Origin: RGIG4079 sp045596365 | Lineage (GTDB): Bacteria; Bacteroidota; Bacteroidia; Bacteroidales; Muribaculaceae | Direction of reading: 5' to 3' | DNA length: 64,000 bases | NCBI GenBank assembly: GCA_045596365.1 | Contig: JAZOCE010000001.1 | Location: 124,001 to 188,000 of the forward strand | The notes under the pieces: generated by a model | What the model saw: the letters and a program-made list of their open reading frames with translations, nothing else | The model's database searches: none | Told to the model about the DNA's origin: nothing | Position numbers and translations under genes: made by a program | Shown: piece by piece, positions 44,868-53,957 of the stretch | How positions within the stretch are numbered: the first letter of the stretch is position 1 | How the letters are laid out: each line of letters opens with the position of its first letter

Positions 44868-45938
44868 ATGGCAAAAATCCTCTCTCAAAATTATAGCTAC
44901 GCGAACAATTCGTGTGGTGATCTTATCAATGTTTCTACAGCCCAACGTAATGAAAAATATTTTTGCCCTATATGTGGAGAATTAATGATACCGCATATAG
45001 GCAAAGTGCGCCGGTGGCATTTCATTCATAAAAACACAGGAAATTGTTCTTATGAAACATACCTTCATAAGTTAGCGAAAATCAAGATAAGAGAAGCATT
45101 TCTTTCTTCCGAGCATTTTCTACTTTCCTACAACGCTAAAGCAATTTGCTCTTTAGAATGTCCATTCATCGGTTTTCCAAAATGCGAAGGAGAAAAGCTT
45201 GTTGAATTTGATTTGCGTAGATACTATGATACCTGCGATATAGAAGCAACCTACCACCAATACAGAGCAGACTTGCTTTTAACATCATCTATAAATCCCA
45301 AAACACCTCCTGTATTAATTGAGATAATGGTTACTCATAAATGTACAGATGACAAAATTAGGGATGGTGTTCGTATTATTGAAATTCCAATTCAATCTGA
45401 AGAACAAATTGACAATATAGCTAATAACTGTAAAATTAAAGCTGTAAGGGATATGTATTCTAACGAAGGAAATAATACGTTATATAATTTCAATAAGATA
45501 GAATTATTTGATCCCATCGAAAATTTTGATAAATTTGAGGACTGCTTTAGTAGGAAAAACACAATAGTATTTTGGTTAAATAACCGAGGGCTGTTCCGTT
45601 CACTTGATTGCCACTGTTATGAAGTGAGCAAGAAGCTACCATCTAATGTCCATTATTATATAACAGAAATAGCGACTCCATTCAAAGAGATTTTTCAAGA
45701 ATTCTCTAAACGAGGGGTAAAAATACGGAATTGTTTTTTATGCAAATTTAGTAAGCAGGACTCAAGTAGAGAGAGACTATGTATTCTGTATAAAAAACAT
45801 AACTTGCCACGCAAACCTTCTCCATATTATGCGGTATCTTGTCCTCATTACAGAGAAGATTTGACAATATCAGTAGAACGGATGAACTCTTTTCTAAGAT
45901 ATAAGTTCTATTATCACATATGTAAGGATATTCTTTAA
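44868..45938 (+). CDS. CoiA-like nuclease-fold protein with zinc-ribbon-like Cys pairs
   Basis: A 356-residue soluble protein. The N-terminus has CPICGELM (C33, C36) and HFIH (51-54), then H67, followed by RADLLL (D135) and a hydrophobic IEIMVTH (E152). This order of Cys pair, HFxH and D-x(n)-E matches the competence protein CoiA and its PD-(D/E)xK-like fold. A second Cys cluster follows near the C-terminus (CFLCKFS, CILYKKH, SCPHY), as a metal or iron-sulfur site. Homology is judged by motif only. It is not in an obvious operon and no promoter box is seen. It may be an accessory or defence gene. Confidence 0.65.
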   Translation: MAKILSQNYSYANNSCGDLINVSTAQRNEKYFCPICGELMIPHIGKVRRWHFIHKNTGNCSYETYLHKLAKIKIREAFLSSEHFLLSYNAKAICSLECPFIGFPKCEGEKLVEFDLRRYYDTCDIEATYHQYRADLLLTSSINPKTPPVLIEIMVTHKCTDDKIRDGVRIIEIPIQSEEQIDNIANNCKIKAVRDMYSNEGNNTLYNFNKIELFDPIENFDKFEDCFSRKNTIVFWLNNRGLFRSLDCHCYEVSKKLPSNVHYYITEIATPFKEIFQEFSKRGVKIRNCFLCKFSKQDSSRERLCILYKKHNLPRKPSPYYAVSCPHYREDLTISVERMNSFLRYKFYYHICKDIL

Positions 45939-46254
45939 ATTATAAAAGCCATGCATTCAGCATTTGGTAAACTTAACATTAATTCATAGAGCACACTCAA
46001 TACCAACTACTATACTCTGTCGAAATCCATTTCACTGAGGTATCCAAAGCGATAAATAAACTATTGGAATGGAAAAATCATATTGCATAAAAATAATAAC
46101 ATTATAGATGTCACTTTTCTAATTTCAAATTAAACTTTTTCTGTATTACCAATTACCAATAACAATGATAACAAAATTAGGTTTATATATAAGGAGATAA
46201 AAAAGCGAGGAGCGTCAATTGACGCTCCTCGCATGTATCAAATAAGAATAATCT
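45939..46254. other. Intergenic region between the CoiA-like gene and EF-G2
   Basis: About 316 bases, AT-rich. It holds the EF-G2 terminator (46206-46233). A run of about 30 open codons near 45984-46091 has a coding-like look (ending LEWKNHIA) but no start codon, so it may be a fragment of a lost gene. Nothing else is recognised. Confidence 0.35.
46206..46233 (-). terminator. Intrinsic terminator of the EF-G2 gene
   Basis: A perfect 28-base palindrome (14 bases each side: GCGAGGAGCGTCAA and its complement), followed on the minus strand by seven T. It lies 22 bases after the stop codon. Confidence 0.85.
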
Positions 46255-48414
46255 TTATTCTTCGTTGTTTTCTTCTGCGTAAGCCTTGAGTAGTTTTTCT
46301 TGAACATCACTTGGCACAAGCTCGTATGACGCAAACTTCATTGTAAAAGAAGAACGTCCACCAGTGATTGAGCTTAATGCAGTAGAGTAGGATGCCATTT
46401 CTTTCAAAGGAACTTTAGCCGAAAGTTTTTCAAAGCCATTTTCACTTGCCATACCCATGATGATAGCACGACGACCTTGGAGATCACTCATCACATCACC
46501 CATAACATCGGCTGGTACCATGACATCAACATCATAAACCGGCTCAAGGATTTTGGGGTTAGCATTGCGGAATGCTTCGCTAAACGCGTTGCGACCTGCA
46601 AGACGGAATGAGATTTCATTAGAGTCAACCGGGTGCATCTTACCATCATAGATACACACGCGCACGTCGCGAGCATATGAGCCTGTCAACGGACCTTGTT
46701 CCATGCGGTCCATGAGACCTTTCACAATAGCAGGAATGAAACGAGCGTCAATGGCACCACCAACGATACAATTGTGGACAACAAGCTTGCCACCCCAATC
46801 CAATGGAATTTCTTGTGTATCACGAACATTCATCTTGAATTCTTGTCCACCAAATTTATATGTGTCGGGAACCGGCTCTCCTTCAACGTATGGCTCGATA
46901 ATCAAGTGAACTTCCCCAAATTGACCGGCGCCACCTGATTGTTTCTTGTGGCGATAGTCGGCACGTGCGGCCTTAGTGATTGTTTCACGATAAGGAATTT
47001 TGGGCTCTTCATATACGATAGCCAATTTATCATTGTTTTCAACACGCCATTTGAGTGTACGCAAGTGGAATTCACCTTGCCCTGAAAGAATTGTTTGTTT
47101 CAACTCTTTAGATTGCTCAACCACCCAAGTAGGATCTTCTTCGTGCATACGAGTGAGTATTGCACTTAGCTTTTCAGCATCACTTTCAGTTACAGGACGC
47201 ACTGCACGTTGATATTTAGGAGCAGGGTATTTGATGTAGTCATCATAAGAGTAAGTGCACCCTTTTTCATTAAGTGTATTACCTGTGCGCACATCTTTCA
47301 TCTTCACCGTTGCTCCTATATCACCGGCACAAAGTTTATCGGCAGGGGTTTTGATTTGACCACACACACAATTGATTTGAGCAAAACGTTCCTTCGAGCC
47401 ACGACTGATGTTTTCAAGGTCAACACCCGGAGTTAATGTACCTGACATTACTTTAAAGTAGCTCACTTCACCAATGTGAGGCTCAACAGTTGTTTTGAAT
47501 ACATATAAACTCAATGGTCCGTTTGAATCAGGCTTAACTTCTTCTCCGTTAGCATCGATAGGAGCAGGCATATCTTCAACAAAAGGAACAACATTTCCAA
47601 GGAATTCCATCATGCGACGCACGCCCATATCTTTTTCGGCACTAACACAGAACACCGGGAAGATAGAACGGTCTACAAGACCTTTGCGAATACCTTCACG
47701 CATTTCATCTTCAGTCAAATGCCCTTGGTCAAAGAATTTTTCCATCAAAGTCTCGTCATTTTCAGCAGCAGCTTCGACAAGTTGTTGATGCAATTCTTTA
47801 GCTTTTTCCATTTCCTCAGCCGGAATTTCTTCTATTGTAGGCACGCCTCCGTCAGGTCCCCATGAGTATTTCTTCATTAAGAGAACATCAATCATGGCAT
47901 TGAAACCTGGACCACATGTCAATGGATACTGAATGGGTACTACTTTACTGCCAAAGATTTCTTTCATTTGTTCAAGCACATTGTCATAATCGGCTTTTTC
48001 GCCATCAAGTTGATTCATTGCAAAAATAACCGGTTTTTTCAACGATGCAGTTGTGCGGAAAATATTTTGTGTACCAACTTCAACGCCATATTGTCCGTTT
48101 ATAACAATGAGACCTGTATCTGTTACACTAAGTGCAGTGATTGCACTACCAACAAAGTCATCAGCTCCCGGACAATCTATAACATTGAGTTTCTTTCCTA
48201 AGAATTCAGCATAAAAAACGGTTGAAAACACAGAATATCCATATTCTTTCTCAACCGGGAAATAATCGCTAACAGTGTTTTTAGCATCTATAGTACCACG
48301 ACGTTTTATAACTCCACACTCGTAAAGCATTGCTTCAGCGAGCGTGGTCTTACCCGAGCCTTTGCTGCCAAGCAAGGCTATGTTTTTGATTTCATTAGTT
48401 TGATAAACCTTCAT
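46255..48414 (-). CDS. fusA2: EF-G2: elongation factor G paralogue with a degenerate GTPase site
   Basis: A 719-residue protein with all EF-G domains (the tail has KVPLKEMASYSTALSSITGG). The P-loop is GSKGSGKT (16-23), but switch I reads EKEYGYSV instead of ERGITI, G3 is DCPGADDF (80-87) with alanine 84 in place of the catalytic histidine, and G4 is NQLD. GTP hydrolysis should be impaired. This fits the Bacteroides EF-G2 type, reported to support translocation without GTPase activity during carbon starvation. The normal EF-G is not in the window. A 243-base upstream region may hold starvation control; CTATTTTG (48465-48472) is a near -7 box. Confidence 0.93.
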   Translation of the reverse strand: MKVYQTNEIKNIALLGSKGSGKTTLAEAMLYECGVIKRRGTIDAKNTVSDYFPVEKEYGYSVFSTVFYAEFLGKKLNVIDCPGADDFVGSAITALSVTDTGLIVINGQYGVEVGTQNIFRTTASLKKPVIFAMNQLDGEKADYDNVLEQMKEIFGSKVVPIQYPLTCGPGFNAMIDVLLMKKYSWGPDGGVPTIEEIPAEEMEKAKELHQQLVEAAAENDETLMEKFFDQGHLTEDEMREGIRKGLVDRSIFPVFCVSAEKDMGVRRMMEFLGNVVPFVEDMPAPIDANGEEVKPDSNGPLSLYVFKTTVEPHIGEVSYFKVMSGTLTPGVDLENISRGSKERFAQINCVCGQIKTPADKLCAGDIGATVKMKDVRTGNTLNEKGCTYSYDDYIKYPAPKYQRAVRPVTESDAEKLSAILTRMHEEDPTWVVEQSKELKQTILSGQGEFHLRTLKWRVENNDKLAIVYEEPKIPYRETITKAARADYRHKKQSGGAGQFGEVHLIIEPYVEGEPVPDTYKFGGQEFKMNVRDTQEIPLDWGGKLVVHNCIVGGAIDARFIPAIVKGLMDRMEQGPLTGSYARDVRVCIYDGKMHPVDSNEISFRLAGRNAFSEAFRNANPKILEPVYDVDVMVPADVMGDVMSDLQGRRAIIMGMASENGFEKLSAKVPLKEMASYSTALSSITGGRSSFTMKFASYELVPSDVQEKLLKAYAEENNEE

Positions 48415-48657
48415 GTTATTAGAGATTTTAATTGTTTAGTATTTCGTTTATTGAAAAATGTTTCGCAAAATAGCAATTATTTTTGGAATTGCAACAAAAC
48501 AAAAACATGTTACACAACATCATTTTATCAAACTGACATTTTTACTATCATTTTGTCATTAAATAAAAAAACAAAAAGGATTTTTTCCGTTAATCTTTAT
48601 GACTTTGGCATATTATTTGCATGAGAGAGAGTAAATTCATTTCGTAGAAATATAACT
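48415..48657. other. Divergent control region between EF-G2 and lon
   Basis: AT-rich 243 bases between two stress-related genes transcribed apart. On the minus strand CTATTTTG (48465-48472) is one base from a -7 box for EF-G2. On the plus strand TGACTTTG (48609-48616 region) and TATTATTTG (about 48612-48620) are imperfect boxes for lon. I see no clear operator palindrome. Confidence 0.35.
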
Positions 48658-51093
48658 ATGAGTAACTCTTCAAACATAGAAAACACTAAGATTGTTCCAA
48701 TTGGACAAATTGACATAGATCCGACTAAATTTACAACCGAGCCAAATATTAATGATTTACCTATAATTGCGACTCGTAATTTAGTTCTATTTCCGGGTGT
48801 AACAATTCCCATTTCACTTGGGCGCACCAATTCATTTGTTACATGCGATATCGCTTCTAAAAATGATATCCCAATTGGTGTTGTTTGCCAATTAAATCCT
48901 GAAGAGGAAAGTCCAACAATTAGCGACGGATTATATAAATATGGTGTTATTGCTGATGTGTTGAAAATTTTTAATCTTCCAGACGGAACTCATACTGCAA
49001 TAATTAAAGCTCGCGATAAGTTTAAAATCATTGGAGTGGGGGACAGCTTAACTATCCCTCAAGCACAACTCTCGGCAAAAGTTAAAATCATAAACGATAT
49101 TGCCCCACGAGAATCCGATAAAGAATTCATTGCTTTATCAACAGCAATAAAAAATACTACATTAAAAATTCTGAAAAAAACAGCAGAAGAGCCTGCTGAA
49201 CTTGTATTTAGTATAGCGAATTATCCCGAGCCAATTGGATTAATAAACCTTGTTGCCACACATACCCCTTTTGACATTGAGTTCAAAGAATCATTACTCG
49301 CAAAATATCGCATAAAAGAACGCGCATTTGCATTGCTCACCGAATTAACAAAAAACGAGCAAATGGTTGATATCAGCCACGAAATACAAGAACGTGCCAA
49401 ACAAAATATCAACGAAAATCAACGCAACATGTTCCTCCAACAACAAATGGAGGCTATTCGTCAAGAACTATATGGTGATGAAGATGACTCTGAAGTATTG
49501 AGCAAAAAAGCTAATGAAATCGACTTTCCTAAACATGTTGAAGTAGTTTTTAATCGTGAATTAGATAAGTTAAGACGCTTAAACCCACAAAGTCCTGAAT
49601 ATTCCGTTCAATATTCTTATTTGGAAACATTAATAGATCTTCCGTGGAATAAACAAACTCCATTGAATTGTGATTTTGGCAAAGCAAAAGAAATTTTAAA
49701 TGAAGATCACTATGGCCTTGAAAAAGTAAAAGAACGTATTCTTGAGCAACTTGCAGTCTTGATGAATACCCCTGATGGCAAAGCTCCAATATTGTGCCTT
49801 TGTGGTGCACCCGGAGTGGGGAAGACATCTTTAGGGCAATCCATTGCTCGATCCTTGGGCCGAAATTATCAGCGTGTCTCACTTGGAGGTTTGCACGATG
49901 AAGCAGAGATTAGAGGGCATCGACGTACATATATTGGAGCAATGCCCGGGCGCATTATTGATGCAGTAAAACGTAGTGGCTCCTCAAATCCTGTACTTTT
50001 ATTGGATGAAATTGATAAAATAGGGCGTAATGATTTTCATGGAGACCCATCGGCCGCTTTACTTGAAGTCCTTGATCCGGAACAAAATTGTCATTTCCAT
50101 GATAATTATATAGATGTAGATTTTGATCTATCTAAGGTTTTATTCATTGCGACAGCCAATACGCTGTCAACATTATCACAACCACTTCTCGACAGAATGG
50201 AGATAATAGACATTTCAGGATATCTTCTTGAAGAAAAAGTTGAAATTGCGACAAGACACATAATTCCAAGAATTCTTAAAGAACATAATTTCACTACTGA
50301 GGATATAATATTTTCTCGCGATTGTATCGTGAAAATTATCGAATGTTATACATCAGAAAGTGGAGTAAGACAACTTGAGAAAAAAATATCTACAATTGTA
50401 CGTAAGATAGTTCTAAAAAAAATGAGCAGGGAAGAATATGCTACTGAGCTAAAACCCCATCATTTGCGAGATTTATTAGGCGTAGAAATATACAGCAAAG
50501 ACCGATATGAAGGGAATAATTTTGCCGGTGTTGTTACAGGTCTCGCATGGACAGCTGTTGGTGGAGAAATATTATTTATAGAATCATCTCTTGCCAAAGC
50601 CAAGGGCGAGAAATTAACTCTCACTGGAAATCTTGGAGATGTAATGAAAGAGTCGGCAGTGATTGCATTACAATATGTAAAATCTCATGCTTATCAATTA
50701 GGCATTGATAGTGAACTCTTTGATAAATACACTCTGCACATTCACGTTCCTGAAGGGGCTATTCCGAAAGATGGTCCTTCGGCAGGGATTACAATGGCGA
50801 CATCTATTATTTCTACTTTCACACAAAAAAAAGTACGTGATCGCATTGCGATGACAGGAGAAATAACCCTTCGAGGTAAAGTTCTTCCAGTAGGGGGTAT
50901 CAAAGAAAAAATACTTGCAGCAAAAAGAGCGGGAATTACTGATATTATTATCTCTAAAGAAAACAGAAAAGATGTTGAGGATATTAGCGAAAAATATATT
51001 TCCGACCTTAATTTCCACTATGTCTCTACTGTTATGGAAGTAGTTAAAATTGCAATAACAGACGAAATTGTCCCTGATGCAATTTCCCTATAA
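48658..51093 (+). CDS. lon: ATP-dependent Lon protease
   Basis: LonA degrades misfolded and regulatory proteins in the cytoplasm. It has 811 residues. The N-terminal substrate domain starts near residue 40 (LPIIATRNLVLFPGVTIP). Walker A is GAPGVGKTSLG (383-393), Walker B VLLLDEIDKIG, and sensor ATANTLSTLSQPLLDRMEII. The protease domain has Ser708 in PKDGPSAGITMA and Lys751 in GGIKEKILAAKRAG. Length and catalytic dyad are normal. A strong terminator follows the stop. Confidence 0.98.
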   Translation: MSNSSNIENTKIVPIGQIDIDPTKFTTEPNINDLPIIATRNLVLFPGVTIPISLGRTNSFVTCDIASKNDIPIGVVCQLNPEEESPTISDGLYKYGVIADVLKIFNLPDGTHTAIIKARDKFKIIGVGDSLTIPQAQLSAKVKIINDIAPRESDKEFIALSTAIKNTTLKILKKTAEEPAELVFSIANYPEPIGLINLVATHTPFDIEFKESLLAKYRIKERAFALLTELTKNEQMVDISHEIQERAKQNINENQRNMFLQQQMEAIRQELYGDEDDSEVLSKKANEIDFPKHVEVVFNRELDKLRRLNPQSPEYSVQYSYLETLIDLPWNKQTPLNCDFGKAKEILNEDHYGLEKVKERILEQLAVLMNTPDGKAPILCLCGAPGVGKTSLGQSIARSLGRNYQRVSLGGLHDEAEIRGHRRTYIGAMPGRIIDAVKRSGSSNPVLLLDEIDKIGRNDFHGDPSAALLEVLDPEQNCHFHDNYIDVDFDLSKVLFIATANTLSTLSQPLLDRMEIIDISGYLLEEKVEIATRHIIPRILKEHNFTTEDIIFSRDCIVKIIECYTSESGVRQLEKKISTIVRKIVLKKMSREEYATELKPHHLRDLLGVEIYSKDRYEGNNFAGVVTGLAWTAVGGEILFIESSLAKAKGEKLTLTGNLGDVMKESAVIALQYVKSHAYQLGIDSELFDKYTLHIHVPEGAIPKDGPSAGITMATSIISTFTQKKVRDRIAMTGEITLRGKVLPVGGIKEKILAAKRAGITDIIISKENRKDVEDISEKYISDLNFHYVSTVMEVVKIAITDEIVPDAISL

Positions 51094-51137
51094 TATAAAT
51101 AGAGACGGCTACGAATCGTAGCCGTCTCTATTTATAT
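51093..51137. terminator. Bidirectional terminator between lon and the DUF5606 gene
   Basis: A perfect 20-base-pair hairpin with loop GAATC (arms 51093-51112 and 51118-51137). AT-rich outer ends serve both directions. Confidence 0.85.
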
Positions 51138-51159
51138 CATAATTTCAAATATATTTTAA

Positions 51160-51576
51160 CTATTTTGCTTTTTCATCTTCAGTTTCTTCTGATTTAAACG
51201 AATCAAATCCTGCTCCAATTAATTGGTTGTACCAACTGAATACTTTCTTAATATCATTAGTATATACTCTTTCATCGTCAAAGTCAGGAAGAATTTCAGC
51301 AAAATATGCTCGAATTTCTTTATCTCCGCCAATAGCTTTAATATCCACTTGTTTTCCCTCATTTTTTACTCTAATTGTTTCAAATACATCATTCAAAGGA
51401 ATATCTTCTTCTGTTGTATAGATTGCAATATCTCCAAGTGAAATTACTTTATCATGAGCATATGCTGGAGTTCTTTTGCCTGTCATTAACGATTCAACGA
51501 TAAGCATATTTTTTCCTTGATTGACCAATTTAAATAGTCCAGGACGACCTGATATTGAAAGAATTGTCTTTAACAT
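51160..51576 (-). CDS. DUF5606 protein
   Basis: A 138-residue soluble protein matching DUF5606 from memory, common in Bacteroidetes and of unknown function. Marks are MLKTILSISGRPGLFKLV, NMLIVESLMTGKR, VISLGDIAIYTTEEDIPL and the tail RAYFAEILPDFDDERVYT. The acidic, lysine-rich last ten residues look disordered. It has its own promoter and is divergent from the Yip1-like gene. Confidence 0.87.
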   Translation of the reverse strand: MLKTILSISGRPGLFKLVNQGKNMLIVESLMTGKRTPAYAHDKVISLGDIAIYTTEEDIPLNDVFETIRVKNEGKQVDIKAIGGDKEIRAYFAEILPDFDDERVYTNDIKKVFSWYNQLIGAGFDSFKSEETEDEKAK

Positions 51577-51613
51577 GTTATTGTATAATATTTGTTAGTT
51601 CTAAAATTGTCCA

Positions 51614-51621
51614 CAAATTTA
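51614..51621 (-). promoter_or_regulatory. Putative -7 box of the DUF5606 gene
   Basis: TAAATTTG on the minus strand, 37 bases before the start. Confidence 0.6.
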
Positions 51622-51653
51622 GCATTTTTAGTCGAAATACCATCTATAATTAT

Positions 51654-51661
51654 TAACTTTG
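51654..51661 (+). promoter_or_regulatory. Putative -7 box of the Yip1-like gene and smpB
   Basis: TAACTTTG lies 20 bases before the ATG at 51682; an in-frame upstream start at 51592 would precede it. Confidence 0.6.
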
Positions 51662-51681
51662 TCAATCTAAATGATTTTTTA

Positions 51682-52230
51682 ATGCTTAAATTCCTCAAAT
51701 ATCTATTTCAATTGATTATTTCTCCTACACCAGGATGGGAAGACATATCTCATGAAGGTCGTGATGCTAAGTTATTAGCTTCAGAAGGATTATATCCTCT
51801 TTTAGGCATAACAGCATTATCAACTTTCATTACTTACTTTTTCAATGATAACGGGCTAATTTCCCTTTTACAAAAGGCAATTATCACTTTTATTCAATAT
51901 TTCGCATCTTTTTTTATTGCAATTTTTTTATTCTCTGTATATATACCTAAATATATAGACGGTGAGCCAAATGAAAAACGAATAACAACATTTATCACTT
52001 TCAATATTGCAATTTTAGCAATAATTCGAATTGTTGAGAATTGTTTACCAATAGAATTATCAATTGTCCAATTCCTTCCTATATTTGTAGCAATAGTAAT
52101 GTGGAAAGGAACTAAATATATGGCTGTTAACAAAAACAAAATAGGACAATTTATGTTATTATCAATAATATCAATTATTGTTACGCCTTATTTATTACAA
52201 GCATTGTTTAATTTCATTCTCCCATCTTAA
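51682..52230 (+). CDS. Yip1-like membrane protein
   Basis: A 182-residue protein with five likely membrane segments. An N-terminal soluble piece has ISPTPGWEDISHEGRDAKLL. The pattern resembles Yip1-type membrane proteins of Bacteroidetes; function unknown. The start at 51682 is set by the upstream promoter. It ends eight bases before smpB and is probably cotranscribed. Confidence 0.7.
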   Translation: MLKFLKYLFQLIISPTPGWEDISHEGRDAKLLASEGLYPLLGITALSTFITYFFNDNGLISLLQKAIITFIQYFASFFIAIFLFSVYIPKYIDGEPNEKRITTFITFNIAILAIIRIVENCLPIELSIVQFLPIFVAIVMWKGTKYMAVNKNKIGQFMLLSIISIIVTPYLLQALFNFILPS

Positions 52231-52238
52231 TTATCGCT

Positions 52239-52691
52239 ATGAATTTCAAAGAAATAAATATAAAAAATCGCAGAGCCACATTTGATTATAATATAATTGA
52301 GACATACACTGCAGGCATTGTGTTGACAGGAACTGAAATTAAATCAATCCGTTTAGGTAAAGCAGGATTAACCGATACATTCTGCTATGTAAACAATGGG
52401 GAAGTGTGGGTGAAAAATATGTATATAGCTGAATATTTCTATGGTACATATAACAACCATGTTGCACGAAGGGATCGTAAGCTCCTTTTAAATAAAAAAG
52501 AAATATGCCGGATTGAAAAAAATGGGAAAGAAACCGGATTTTCCATCATTCCAATGAAATTATTTATTAATGATCGAGGATTGGCAAAGCTTGTAATAGG
52601 AATAGGACGAGGCAAGAAAGAATACGACAAACGCCAATCTATTAAAGAGCGTGAAGATAAACGTTCAATGGCTCGTTTATTTGAAAAATAA
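52239..52691 (+). CDS. smpB: SsrA-binding protein SmpB
   Basis: SmpB brings tmRNA to stalled ribosomes for trans-translation. The 150-residue protein has NRRATFDYNIIETYTAGIVL, TEIKSIRLGKAGL and the basic C-terminal tail KKEYDKRQSIKEREDKRSMA. The tmRNA gene (ssrA) is not seen in this window. Its stop abuts the stop of the THUMP-like methyltransferase on the opposite strand, with no room for a separate terminator. Confidence 0.97.
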   Translation: MNFKEINIKNRRATFDYNIIETYTAGIVLTGTEIKSIRLGKAGLTDTFCYVNNGEVWVKNMYIAEYFYGTYNNHVARRDRKLLLNKKEICRIEKNGKETGFSIIPMKLFINDRGLAKLVIGIGRGKKEYDKRQSIKEREDKRSMARLFEK

Positions 52692-53885
52692 CTACACTTT
52701 AGAGGTCACTATAAGATGACGAGAGCCTTCTAATATTGTACATCCAAACACTCGTTTATCTCCACCATCTTTCACTTTTAATTTTAGTCGCAAATCATCA
52801 GCCGACATCATAAAATTACGTGTCGCTACATTTATTTGTGGATATTGCATAGAAAAACGCTTTATCTCCTTTGATGAGAATGGGATAATATGCTCTATTT
52901 TAAATACTTCGCCAGGGAATTCATCTCTATAGATGTGTGACGTATATAGATGTGTGTTACTGTGCAATTTGCCTACATTATATTTTTTTGACAACAACTT
53001 AAAAGGAGCAATTTTCATTACTGAAGGAAAGGGTTCATATAAATATCCTCCTTCTTGTGGCAATTGATAGGTTATTAATGAATTTGATTCTTCATCTTTT
53101 ATAAATGAGATTTTTATTGTTTTTTCTTTATCCAATGTTACAGCATGAATTTTGATGAATTTGGTCTTTGTAACAAAATCTAAAATTACCACAATTTCTT
53201 TACATTCTTGCGGAGTCCCAATTGCATAAATCTCTGAAATCCCAGGCAGTTCACGTTGCACTTGCGATATATCAAGCATCGGAGATACCTTAACAATTAA
53301 TTTGTTACATTTTTTCTTTATCTCATTTACTAATACTGTTACATCTGGCTCACAATCACATAATGCAAACAATCGTTTGCCACCATCTCCACGTCTTGCA
53401 GGATCTATAAATGCTACATCAAAATGTTTATTAGTCTTTTTTACAAATTCACAACAATCAACATTTTCAACATCAACATTGTTGAGTCTTAATATTTCGG
53501 CATTATATATAACTGCTTGAGCAATCTCAGGAATACGTTCTACAGCTGTAACAGATTTTGCCTTTTGAGCAAAGTGATATACATCAATACCCAATCCACT
53601 TGTTAAATCAACAAGAGAAACACCGTCGTCAATTAATGTCGCATGAAATTTAGACAACAAATCAGAGGTACATTGTTCTGCTGATAATGTAGTAGGGAAT
53701 ACAAATTGTTTATTCTGTAATGTTTGATATAACTTTTTGGTGGCTTTTTTGCGACACTCTATTTGCATAATTGCAAAATCCAATTCAGCTGTCATCTGTT
53801 TATGATAACGAAGCCTTAACTTTGTTACATCATCATTCTGATGTTCTTCAATCCATTTAAATATTTCAGAAGTTAGTTTTAACAT
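52692..53885 (-). CDS. THUMP-like class I SAM methyltransferase
   Basis: A 397-residue protein. The N-terminal helical domain is followed by a SAM-binding fold with LVDLTSGLGIDVYHFA and the catalytic-type FIDPARRG. A C-terminal THUMP-like region suggests an RNA substrate, which is unknown. The start at 53885 fits homologues; an in-frame upstream codon at 53930 would lie in the pgk terminator. The -7 box TATCTTTG ends four bases before the ATG, so the transcript may be leaderless. Confidence 0.82.
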   Translation of the reverse strand: MLKLTSEIFKWIEEHQNDDVTKLRLRYHKQMTAELDFAIMQIECRKKATKKLYQTLQNKQFVFPTTLSAEQCTSDLLSKFHATLIDDGVSLVDLTSGLGIDVYHFAQKAKSVTAVERIPEIAQAVIYNAEILRLNNVDVENVDCCEFVKKTNKHFDVAFIDPARRGDGGKRLFALCDCEPDVTVLVNEIKKKCNKLIVKVSPMLDISQVQRELPGISEIYAIGTPQECKEIVVILDFVTKTKFIKIHAVTLDKEKTIKISFIKDEESNSLITYQLPQEGGYLYEPFPSVMKIAPFKLLSKKYNVGKLHSNTHLYTSHIYRDEFPGEVFKIEHIIPFSSKEIKRFSMQYPQINVATRNFMMSADDLRLKLKVKDGGDKRVFGCTILEGSRHLIVTSKV

Positions 53886-53889
53886 ACGA

Positions 53890-53897
53890 CAAAGATA
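53890..53897 (-). promoter_or_regulatory. Putative -7 box of the THUMP-like methyltransferase gene
   Basis: TATCTTTG on the minus strand ends four bases before the start codon. No TTG is seen at -33. Confidence 0.45.
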
Positions 53898-53903
53898 GAA
53901 AAA

Positions 53904-53935
53904 ACTCGGTGTACCCCCTAAGAAATACACCGAGT
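53904..53935 (-). terminator. Intrinsic terminator of pgk
   Basis: A ten-base-pair hairpin (ACTCGGTGTA with TACACCGAGT, 12-base loop) followed on the minus strand by TTTTTT, 22 bases after the pgk stop. Confidence 0.8.
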
Positions 53936-53957
53936 AAACAACTATATAATTTATTTC

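Noticed and set aside
46206..46233. 28-base perfect palindrome as a possible operator
   Set aside because: It lies just past the EF-G2 stop with a T-run, so a terminator is the simpler reading.
49550..49882. 110-codon minus-strand frame inside lon
   Set aside because: Antisense shadow of the AAA domain of Lon; no motif.
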